From NCBI GenBank assembly GCA_963970005.1, contig CAXAMN010023695.1, positions 1,313,205 to 1,377,204 of the forward strand: a stretch of DNA of 64,000 nt, given 5' to 3'. This document shows, piece after piece, positions 1 to 10,600 of this stretch (position 1 is the stretch's first letter; each line of letters begins with the position of its first letter). Origin of the DNA: Durusdinium trenchii (Eukaryota; Sar; Dinophyceae; Suessiales; Symbiodiniaceae). A program made the translations under genes and the position numbers. A model generated the notes under the pieces. That model saw only the letters and a program-made list of their open reading frames with translations. It was not told where the DNA came from and searched no databases.

Positions 1-621
1 ATAAGATAGTAAGCCAATGCATGTTTGGTTCACCAAATCCAAGCCACTCCAACTTCAACGACTTCAACCGCCCCTTCTGATCCCCTTCTAACACCGGTAC
101 CAACTCGTCCAATTCAGGCACCCAAGAGGTACAGGAAGCGACAGCTGAAGAAGCGCTTGCATTCTGCATAGACCACCTCTGGGCTCTTCTCAGCGTTCGC
201 CTTCCGGAGCTTTCCAATGGGGCCATAGTAGTTCACCAAGGGCATGGTCTGACCTGGGCACCGGTATTGAGAGGAGAAACGCATCGCTCCGTCGTGATTT
301 TCGATTCACCTCCCTTTTCAGTGAAAGTGGTAAGGATTTCGAATGATTTTGACATGTTTTGGGGAGGGGGGTGGGACTTGAGGGAGGTTTGAACCCGTGA
401 GCCGCCATTGATCCTGGGACACTTGGTAGTTCCCTGCCGCTCTTTCCGAGGGAGAACGTCCAATGCGAGTGCTTCGCCCTGTAAGCTTTGATGTCGCCTC
501 TGGTTGCAACCACTGATCGGCAGAACAAGAGCCTGCACCCAATCGTCCCAAACTATTTCACTTAGACTCCTGGAGACGTCGTCAACCTATATATGGGTTT
601 GGTGATGGCGGATTGCTAAAA
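1..621. other. No gene recognised
   Basis: I see no reading frame with family motifs here. Overlapping minus-strand open frames exist at about 190-550 but none shows conserved residues. The stretch lies downstream of the last exon of the UMP-CMP kinase and is probably intergenic. Confidence 0.5.
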
Positions 622-2704
622 TCATTTGAAGACTTGGTCCAAAGTCTGGCGGTCTTTGGCCACCGAAACTGCGGACATCCACCGTTTCACCTGCAGTTTC
701 AGAAGCATAGGCATCATCATAGGCATAGGTTTCGATGTTAGAAAGCTATGAGGTGAGACTCCTGGGGAACGGAACCTCATCCAAATCCCAACTGAAGGTA
801 TGTTTCACCTGCAGGCACCCCCAGAGTCAGTCCACACACATTGTATGTAGGGCTCTTGATTACCCCCCCTGATTTGGATGGATAAACCTCTTCACATGCG
901 GGGGTCATGAATCAAGAGTCTACACTCATGATGCAAACCTAGCGCGTCCAATGGGCGTCCAATGGTGACCTATAAGCAGTGTGGGGTTGTCCATTGGTAA
1001 CCCCTTGGAAGCAGCTGGTATATAATATAAATATATATATATATATTGATTCAGTCCATCCAAGACTCTGTCGAAGACTTCCAGGCGCTTGCGCACGGTC
1101 TCATCGTTGTCATCCACGCGGCCAGGGTTGCTCTGTGCCCTCCCCTGGATCCGTTGCTTCATGGTGTCATGACTGGCCTCCGGCGGAGCGAGCGCGCACG
1201 GAGTGACCGTGGGCGGATGGGCGGATTCGCTGGCTCCAGTCAGCCTGACTGGACCGGACATGCCCCAGGCTGGTCCATCAATGAACAGCGATGAGCCCAC
1301 AAGCTGAGATGCTGTTTGATTGAGTGGTGAGAATGATGAGATGTGATGAGGTGATGAGATGCCCAGCTCGACCCAGCTTACCAAAACCATCCAAAATCTT
1401 TGGAAGTCTGGAACACCCCCAAACATTTTGCCGTTCAACCTCCAACACCAGCCTCCAAGTACAGGAGGAAGGAGACTTCTGCGATGTCACGCTCGAATTG
1501 CTGCGCCTTGCGCGGTGGGGTCACATGAGTTCTGTCTTGCCAACACGTCCCGCCAGGAGGTGTTGTTGAAAAACGGCTCGGAGCCCCACCCAGAAAACAG
1601 GCCGGCTTGGAGTCTCAACATTTCGTTCAAGGCTTCCGGCCGAAATGATCTGGTAACATGACCACTGTGACCGCTTTGAAAGCCAAAAAAGACTAAGTCT
1701 ACAGTGTCCATCTCTATCCCATATGCGTCAGCCTGCTCCACAGATCTGGGAAAGCCATCCAGTAGGAAGCGGTTGGTATCTTGGTTCTTCACCATGGCAT
1801 TCTTCAAGAGCTTCAGCACAATCTCATCTGGCACTAGACCTCGCCAGCTGGCGCAGTGCGCGACCTTGAAGGGGACCTGGTCTCAGGTGACACCGCCCGT
1901 GGGAAACCAGATTGACCATGTTTTCTGCCAGGACCAAGGCGGGCCTCCTGCGTGGAAGAAGAATTGGCTTCATACATCCTTCCCCCGCATCGCATCTGCA
2001 GTATCATATGTTGTAATTACTAACATTATACCGGCCCCATGTGAGCAACATTGAGTAACTAAAAGAGAACCAGGCCACATCATGCCCCCCATGCCCTGTG
2101 AATGTGGCGGCACAAGTCCGTTCTCCCACACCGAGGATCTACCAGACGCCATGTGCTTCTCGATCTCACCACCCAGCGAAGATCCCGAGGCCACTTCTGC
2201 CCTCATGAGATCCCCAGTGCTCAGGTGGATGAGGTTGAACTCTTCCTTGGCGGAAGCTTCTTTAGGCCATATTCAGCTACAAAAGGTTGACAAATCAAAC
2301 AAAGAACCCACAAAGCTATATGAGGGCATGAGCACTGTGAGCCTACCCCAGTCGGAAAGGTCGACCTGAGCCTGGGCATGTTTCAGCACCTTTTAAGACA
2401 TGTACATGCAAGTTTGACGACTCATGGCATTCGCTTCCTGAAACATCCTGAAACAAGCCTTTTGCTCCAGCCAGCTCTAAGAGCAAAAAAGCTTAATTTC
2501 TTCGGCCTTTTCTTTGGGTCTGCGGAGAAAGCACCTCCGTCCCAACCCATGAAACCCCCTGACTTCCCCCCACTTGACCAGCGCAGCATAAACTGCCGCT
2601 CCGGGCCTTTCAAGTTGAGATGAGCTTCCCTCAGCTTGGTACATTGAGTGCCCTTGCCACATCCGGGGCCTCCAGCCACAAAGACCACGAACGGCGGTGT
2701 GTTC
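622..2704 (-). CDS. UMP-CMP kinase (adenylate kinase family), multi-exon
   Basis: Phosphorylates UMP/CMP (possibly AMP) with ATP to the diphosphate; normally cytosolic. Exons read on the minus strand: 2629-2704 holds the P-loop GGPGCGKGTQC; 2143-2245 holds the NMP-binding segment (HLSTGDLMRAEVASGS); the next begins at 1839 with LVPDEIVLKLLKNAM and the LLDGFPRS motif; one around 1065-1170 holds the LID segment GRVDDNDETVRKRLEVF; a last exon at about 622-690 may end ...DQVFK then TGA. The first three are joined in phase, with a GA donor at 2628 and a GT donor at 2142. The joint after about 1700 is unresolved, because the expected FFDCPE-type strand is not found, so a micro-exon or a break is possible. 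Order and motifs fit the eukaryotic UMP-CMP kinase group rather than bacterial adenylate kinase. Confidence 0.88.
846..925. mobile_element. Short inverted-repeat element (TGTAGACTCTTGATT family), copy 1
   Basis: About 80 bp bounded by imperfect inverted repeats: the right end reads inwards as TGTAGACTCTTGATTCATG followed by a C run, and the left end is a diverged version with the same CTCTTGATTA core and C run. It has no coding capacity. Three further copies occur in the window. It lies in the last introns of the UMP-CMP kinase. Confidence 0.75.
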
Positions 2705-2763
2705 CTCGGTGCAGTGGTGAGCACTAATTGCTCGGGTGTTGTTCCGGCACATGTGCCATCCTC

Positions 2764-3430
2764 TCAGCATGGATCGTCAAGTGCTTGGTTTGGGTCCATG
2801 GGATTGGATGGCCGCAGAAAAGTTATAAGTCTTGCCAAATGATCAGGATAGACTGGAGGCGATCGCAAGGCTTGCAAGTAGGGCTCCTTATCTGCCAATT
2901 CTGCTTGCCCGAAAGGCGCCAGAATATTGACCCAAACTGTCATATGTATGCATATGTCACTTCCGGGTTGATGAGCCTCTCTGTATCTAATTTCTCTCTC
3001 CAACCGTCTCCACACCTTCGTCTGTGCTTTTTTTTGAATGCATTTGGCACCATATATGGGTGACTTGCAACTGGCCCTTCACGTCATCTCTAAACTCTAA
3101 ACCGATGAATCGGTCCATTTCAAGGAGTCGAGGACACATAGGCAGCCAGCCTTCCAGAACTTCCAGAACTTCCTGTGAAAGTGTCATTTGGATTGATATG
3201 GATTGGTCATCCCGCGTGAAAGATTCAGATTGCTCAACAAAGCCCTGGAACCACCAACCAGCACTTCCTCTCCAAGCCTCAACTCCGCCTCGCCCTCCTT
3301 CGCCTCCTCAGTCGCTGCGGCCGGCGCCACAGGCGTCTCGGCCACGGCCGGCGCCTCCACTTGGAAGGGCATACCCTCCTGCAGCGGCCGACGGGTCTGG
3401 GGTGCTGGGTGGAGGTGCAGCAGAAAACGT
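2764..3430 (-). CDS. Probable N-terminal exons of the UMP-CMP kinase gene
   Basis: Three minus-strand stretches look coding. About 3190-3430 is Ala/Glu-rich (ETPVAPAAATEEAKEGEAE). About 3000-3185 contains EVLEVLEGWLPMCPRLLEM. About 2780-2960 contains PDHLARLITFLRPSNPMDP. They lie just upstream of the P-loop exon on the same strand, with no sign of another gene's end between them. I infer they form an N-terminal extension of the kinase, but the joining splice sites are not proven. They could be a separate small gene. Confidence 0.4.
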
Positions 3431-4177
3431 GTAGTGGGGAGAAAACACAGTCGCAAGTTGCATGGCATTGTATGGCAACTACTGATACTACATGATACTA
3501 CATAATGATGCCATGCGGTAGACACCGCCACGACAAGGGGCATTGAAGAATAGACGCGATTCTATGACTGACACTAGCACAAGGCAAAATCATGCAAAAC
3601 ACTCACCAAACTTGGTGGTGAACGTAAATAGACGTCAAAAAGCCTGATATCCCACTGTAGACGAGCTGCAAGTTGCTAGAAAAGTAAGCGGGTCGAGTTG
3701 TCATTCTTAAACCACGGTTCGACATGCTTGGACATGCAAATCTAGCAGGCCAAGTCCGCCTCAGCTACACTCTGAATATCTCTAAATTGAAGGCGGGCAA
3801 ACAACATGGGCAACCTTCCAAACATTCCCAAACCCCAGTGATGAGAGACCTTTCGCAAAAACAAGCACAGTCTTGGCTTTCTCAGCTTGGTGGCACAGAC
3901 CTTTTGAGCCACGGCCCATATGTCAAATGCTTGAAGTAGAAACGTCTAAACCTACCACGAGCTACCTGAAAAAGTGCTTGCCATGACCAGTTGACTAGTG
4001 GAAACAGAAGCTAAATAGGCGAAGCATTATCTATTAGTAGCCTATTAGATAGTCCATATTTGTCCCGTACTCTGTGCAGTAGGTTCAGAGCATATGAACA
4101 CCATTGTATAAATACCACAATCTCCAGGTCATTTGGTGAAAGGTCAGTCCACCTGAACAATTGCTCTGGAGGGAACT

Positions 4178-4305
4178 GATTGTCACCACCACCACAACAG
4201 CAGCAACAACTACTACTACGACTACGACTACGACGACTACGACGACGACGACGACAACGACGACGACGACTACTACTACTGCTGGTGCCACTGCTACCGC
4301 TCACC
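4178..4305. repeat. Imperfect trinucleotide microsatellite (ACN-type)
   Basis: A run of about 40 triplets drawn from ACC, ACA, ACT and ACG and their frame-shifted forms. It produces artificial open frames of poly-Thr, poly-Val, poly-Arg or poly-Ser on both strands. It separates the end of the NDPK-type gene from sequence to its left. Confidence 0.85.
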
Positions 4306-4429
4306 CAACTCGTGCTACGTTCGTGCTCCAACTCACCCACCCAAAGCGGATGGCGGTCTGGTCTGCCCCAGGCTAGCCTCTGGCGAACGAAAAACGGATG
4401 GTGCTGGGCCCACCAGGGTACCAAAAGCC

Positions 4430-4560
4430 CAAAACGACTCTTCAGCTCCTGATTCACGCCATACTCGACATACTGCTTGGACCGCGCAGGAGGGTCAAAG
4501 ACCCCAGATGCCTCACACAGCTGGAGATAGCTTTGGATGGTCTTCATGGTTTGTTTTGTT
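4430..4560 (-). CDS. Tentative 3' exon of the NDPK/Dpy-30 gene
   Basis: The minus strand encodes TIQSYLQLCEASGVFDPP, continuing PARSKQYVEYGVNQELKS. This is clearly protein-like, with no stops, and sits beside the trinucleotide repeat. It lies 3' of the Dpy-30 exons on the same strand and is probably part of their C-terminal tail. The splice junction and the stop codon were not located. Confidence 0.4.
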
Positions 4561-4689
4561 CCTGGCATAGGCATAGAATGGACCATGTTTCAAAAACAAA
4601 GACTCCAGAAACAACTTGAAACAAATAGATTGTTGCACGAAGTCATGCCACTCCTGCATGAAGTCCTGACACACCATCAGTCCTTTTCT

Positions 4690-7600
4690 GCTCAGGATTG
4701 ATCTTGGAATTGTCGAACACTTCCAGTTCCACCCAAACTCGAACACTTGCAAAGTTTGTTCATAAATGGAAGGCCGGGGCCCAATGAAGGCATAGAGCCT
4801 GGAAATGGTTTGGAAGTCCTTCCTATCCAAGAGACCTCTCCGCATCCACTTCCACAGCTTTCCACATCATTCAGTATCAACATATGTGTATATCCTCTAC
4901 CAGTAGTTCATGATCCACGGTGCCTGGCTGTTGGGGTTGTTCTCTGCAAGCCAGTTGGCCAACCACTTCACTGCATCAAGACCTTGAGGCTTTACTTTGC
5001 CTCGGAGCTGAGATCGCTCAAGGCATGACCTATGGTGGTGTGTGAAGCGCCTTGCCTTCTCTTTCACATGGTTGTGAGGATTGTTTCTCGACTCCAGCTA
5101 GTGAGAAGGACAAAGGACTTGAACACTGTCATGGCGCACGGACCCTAAAAGGTAGTTTATATGGACCCCCATCTAAAAGTCTCAAAGACATCTTGGGGTC
5201 TGTGCCATCGACTCTGAAACCACTGTGCTTATTTGTTTACGTTGTGGATGTTCATGACCCAAGCATCACCGTGGCAGTCCAGCGGATACAAATTACGTAT
5301 GGCATCATATAATAGCCACTGGGATTGATTCTACAGTCGGTGCTCTGAAAACCTGCTGACCCCATGTAAATGCACGGCCAACAGCTCCATGATGCTCTGC
5401 ACATCTCCGTACCAAGTCCCTCTCCCATCAAAGGACCACCAGCCAAACGTGTTTTCGGGAGAGCGATGCTGGAGTGGAGAATGGGGGCTGAACCCAAGTC
5501 TGCGAGTCTGCGGGGCCTTCTTCTGCCGAGTCTGGCGGCGCCAGACTGTAGGCGTGCGGGTGGTTTTTGGGTCGTGGTCGTCAAGCCACAGAGGCCGATC
5601 AAGCTGTTGGACATCAACTGCTGGAAGGTGGGGTCCACCGCGAAGTCCGTGGTCTGCGCATCCGAGAGCGTCTGCAAATCCATCGAGGCCCGCGCAGACT
5701 TGCCTCAGCGGAGCCGGGCCAGGGGAGGTGGGCGGTTGAAGCAACAGCGACCAAGGATGATGATCCAAGTGTTGACAGGATACAAACGATGTAAAACAAC
5801 TAACTGGAACAGGTTCAAATCACCGTGAGATACCGTGAGCATCTTTTGATATATCATTGTGTCATCATGACACTCATCACGATATATCAATCGATGATGG
5901 CAAGCAACAAGACCACCGCTGTATCCAAGAGGAACGAGAAATCCACTTGAATTTATTCACTCCTTGAATCGAACTAGGCTGAGATCTCCAAGTCCGGAGA
6001 GGCTGAGACCTGAAGAACATGGAAGAAACCTGCATATGAGAAAGCAGCACTACAGCATAGGTGTTTTACAAGCTTTCAGGATGCCCCCCCCGTTGAGCTA
6101 CGAGCGGGAAAAGGATGCACACGTCCAGTGTCACGCCGCGCCCCGCGTCTTGGCCGTTCGGTCCCGAGGGGCGGAAGAGGAAGTCCTTGACCTCGTGGTC
6201 GTCGGGAAGCGGGTCCACGCCCATGTCTGGAAAGAAGAACTTGATGTCCTGTACCGCTGCCTGACCGCTGAGGCTGAGGCTGAGGGAGCCAGGAGGGACC
6301 GTGAAGAACGACATCCGAACTCTTACTTGGTGTTACCGCAAACATCGTGAGGGTCCATGTGTTCCAAGGGGCCGTTGTTGGAGAAATTCGGCGGTTCTCA
6401 CTACCTTGTAGAATCCTAAAGTTTTAAGTTCTGCTGTACATGCACTGCACTGCTTCAAACAAAGATAACCAAGAAACAAGAACCATGATCCACACAAGAC
6501 TCGACGAGCTGTTCTCCAACGAGACGTCTGAGTTGTTTATGTCTTGGGACCCATCCCGGATCCCAATCTTCCAGGCCTTCAGTGAATCACTCCCATGCAA
6601 CGCGTTTCGCTGCCCATCGCGCCCGAAGCGCGCGCGCAGGCTGCCGGGGCGTGTGGCGCGGGCCACGTGCACCGACGCGTCGCCCATGAGTTGCTTGAGA
6701 ACCTGAAGAAAGAAGAGCGACGAACGATCCAAAGATCACCCAAACACGACCCATGGGACTGGTATATTTACCGATCAGGCCAGGGATGGTGCCAGAGGGG
6801 TCAATGGGGCGGCATATATGACAGACATGGAGTGTCTGGGTCATCAAAACCACTCATCCCTCGGTGGATGAATGAGTGCGGCATCGTTCGAATCGTGAAT
6901 CGGTCTCCTGGACCTCCCCATCCCACCAAATCCTCTCGCCGACATCGTCCTAACAACATGCATGGCCATCCGACACATGGTCCTCACGAAGAATGTCCAG
7001 AAGCCCACGTCTCCGAATTCGTGGCCATTCGCCAGTGTTGGAGAACCAAAGTGCCACGGAAGTGCATGGCCCCGGCAAGATTTCAGAGACAAGCACAATA
7101 CCGAAGAGGGGGAGAAGGCATCGTTCTACGGGAGACGGTCTCGCTCCGAGCGAATTTCGGAGGTTGGCCAGGGCGGGCATGAGGTCGAAACTCCATGACT
7201 CATTTTATGTCCATGTATTCTACCAAGCCTATGGATTTCCGCTTCCACGTGTGTTGCGCGTCCGGTGCTGTGTACCTCTGCTTGGCACCGAGGAGCAGTG
7301 ACGGCTTCCAAGCGGTAGAGCACCATGGCACAGCAGGGTCCACTGCAGGCCTCCTTCACCTGAGAAAAACGATGCAACCAGGACCCCCAAGAAGGGGTGG
7401 TTAATGGACACCCCTTAACAGCTAAGGGGCTATAAATAGACACCCTTTGGAGGGTCCTGGAAGGCATGGCGCAAGATGGCCCATGTCTTTGAACCAAGCT
7501 ATGCCAAGACCTCCATGCAATGCCTTCCGAGAACAAAACACCTTCCGGGCCACACCGGTCGCGTCCGTTCGTGGATTTGGCGCTGAAACCACTGGAGTTT

Positions 7601-10600
7601 GGCTCACCTCATGCGCGATGCAGGTTGCCTCTCTGACAAAAAAAGGCTCCCAGATGTTGGGTGCTTACACCGTTAAAGAGTCTCTCACCTTCTGGGTGAA
7701 GAAAACTATGCGTTGCTATGGGTTTCTGTTAGATTACAATAGTTAATTATTGTACATTATTGTACAGCATACGCCGTTCGGTCAATCTCTGTCACACACA
7801 CACACACACGAGTGCGCGCGCCCGCGCGGCGTGCGCGATCTGGCCGCTACTCTGGCCCCTCCCTGTCAATTCCGGGCCGCCATGGCAGAGAACGCTGGAT
7901 CTTCTGCTGAGCTCCTGAAACACATCTGCTGCATTGTGCATGTAAGATAATTAGCCAAGAACTGGTCTGACCTTGAGTCTTTTTGGTTCGTCCTTGGGAC
8001 GAATGCCAGTAGCATAGGGTACCACAAGCAGGAAAGCAACTAAACAAACTAACATCAACTCAGTTTAAAACAGTTTAATGCCAGCGAACATTGACAACAA
8101 TCATGTTGATCTACCTGACTTGCCCATCTTGGAGATTCCTCTCTTCCACCCAATGAAGGTGCTTTGGAAAGAAAGCCGAGCCATCGATACAAGCTCTGGG
8201 TGTTTGCTGGTGTCATCTGCCCAAAATTTGTTCCCTGATTCTCCCCCAACAAAAAAATGACTTAGATTCGTCGCACTCGTCGCAGTCCTGTAGAATTCTC
8301 TGGCTCGCTCTTCCGTGAGGCTGGTCTGCTTCTCTTTGAGAATCGTGAACCCCGCAGCTTCCAGCTCCGTCTTCACCGCCACCTTGGTGCCACACGGTTT
8401 TGCCGCCACCTTTGCCCCCGGCATACTGCGGCAAACTAGTTAACTCTCATCAAACATGGTCGCTGACCCTGGTCAGTAGCTGGCAGCCTAGTTGAAGAAG
8501 TTGTTGCAGGTAGCACTCACGAAAACCAAAAAAGGTCACTCCAAAAACAGTGCCTTTGCATGGTTTTGCGGGTCTATGTTTGCCATGGGGTCAACAACAT
8601 AAAGGGAGTAGTTATTATGTTACTGTGCAATTATATATCCGTGGTGTGACCATTGCCATACCTAGCTTTTGTCGGGTTTGTTTTCCAGTACGCAGTAGAA
8701 ACTAGCAGCAATCCTTAGGAACCTCCGATGCAATCGGTCAAGGCGCCACATGGTTGATGGCGTCTGGCTTGACGATGCAAAGGGTTCGCTCCAACTTCAA
8801 GCTGCCTGTGGGGAAGACCGACTTGATCTCCTGGGGCGGAGGCGGTGGTTCAGTTGCTACAACGAAGCCATAGCATGAGCATGCATGAGCTATATAGAGG
8901 CCCTCTCAAGTGAGTGCGTGGCGCTTGGAGGAAAGCCCTGACTCAGCCCAAGTGGTGTAACAATGACTTTGTTTGCCAGGAAGTGACTGAGCGACAGGGG
9001 CCAGTTCACAAGTACAGTATATAGTATATACTACGCTGGACATGGTCTGCTTCAAGCTAATCGTGATTTCCCGTGCTTCCTACGTGCAAAACAAGCCCAG
9101 CGCCCCACCTACAAGATCTACAAGTAGTAGTTCTTGCTGTGCTCCCACCGTGAACTAGTTGGGGCATGTTGGGCACTGCTGCAGCAAGTTATCTCACCGC
9201 TCGCTGTCGCCCATGCTACCACTTGCCTTCCACTATAAACAGCATCCCATAATGCACTGGTTTGCTTCGCTCGCTTCGCTCTGCCTGATCTGCCGACTCC
9301 ATGTCGGTGCTCGCATGGACGCCGTTGCAGGTGCCATCGGTCCCCCAGAGCGCGCGGATCGTGGTGGGCGCGCGCTGGCGGGCAGTGCCCGAGTGCAATG
9401 GACCGACGACCAACCTCGGAAGGAGTGGAGTGGCGAGGGTTGTGGGTTCCTTTGGTGGATGCAATTGGCACCAGTTTGGGCTTTTCAAGGGAAGCAGGAG
9501 GAAGCTGTAAACAATCCTTGACGATTGTTCTCAGATTCGTGGAGACTGAATCTTGCCCAGCCGCTGCATCTTGCCAATGGCCCCACGGCCCTCAAAGCAC
9601 ATGGCCAAACAGCCATCCTGCTGGTAGACCTCACGGCTGTGTCGCAAAAAAGAACGCCTGGGTCTGAAAATCAACTAGGCTTTGGAGAAAAAGGAGCTTC
9701 GTCAATAGTTCTGGAAGCGAACAGCGGTTCCACAGAAGCACTGATGCCATTGATTGCATCAATTGTCATCACTTCCCCCTGTGTCACCCTGTGTGATTTC
9801 TCGGGGGCAACTTGGAACTGCCGTTCTGGAAAGCATCCTGGACCCTGGATACTTTAAATGCGTTCGTTCAAGCATGAATCTCACGTGACGAAGCCGTCTC
9901 CTTTACAAGGGGCTCATGCGTTCCGTCAAGAATAAGAACCTGTATACGTCCAGCTTGTGGCGATTCGTCTCTCTCCTCTGCACGCACCTCCTAAGCATTT
10001 ATGTGTATGTATATATATATATGTGTGTATATATATATATATAATATATGTCAATACGTTCTCTCATGAACTACACTGATTACATCTGATTACTTGTGTA
10101 TGTGGTATCAACCTCAAGCCTCGGTAGCCATTCATATCCATTCATCGCCTCACCCTCTTGTGAATTCGGTGTGCGCCCAACAGTCCAGTCACGCTTGGCA
10201 CCGCCAAGCAGCTGCAGTGGCAGTATGCAAATCAGCTGTGCCTTCGTACTCCTGCGCCCAAAGACTCCAGATACTCTAGATTTGAGGTGTTCTTCACATC
10301 GAAGTGATGGACAACATCTTTGGCTAGTAAATGCCAACGTGCCGACCCAGACCATGGATGTTGACTAGGAAAGCACAAAACCGCCATACCTTCGGGAGGG
10401 TCACCAGCAAGCATTCCAGTCCATGGTGAAGGTTCAGAGCGATGTCCGCATTCATTGGCCTCGTACTTGCGGACGCTGCATCTTGCCCCTGACAGACCCG
10501 TCTACAATGGTTGTACTGGTAGCATTCCCTGGATTATCCCAAACAATCGTATGGAATATATGCCCAAAATGACCCCTGAAACCCCCACATGTATGCAAAT

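Noticed and set aside
4085..4450. Poly-Val, poly-Thr and Arg-rich open frames on both strands
   Set aside because: They are products of the trinucleotide microsatellite and carry no conserved residues.
7882..7950. Plus-strand ATG with good context, 22 codons ending before a GTAAG-like site
   Set aside because: The same bases are explained on the minus strand as a micro-exon that fits the NDPK protein in phase, and no downstream plus-strand exon was found.
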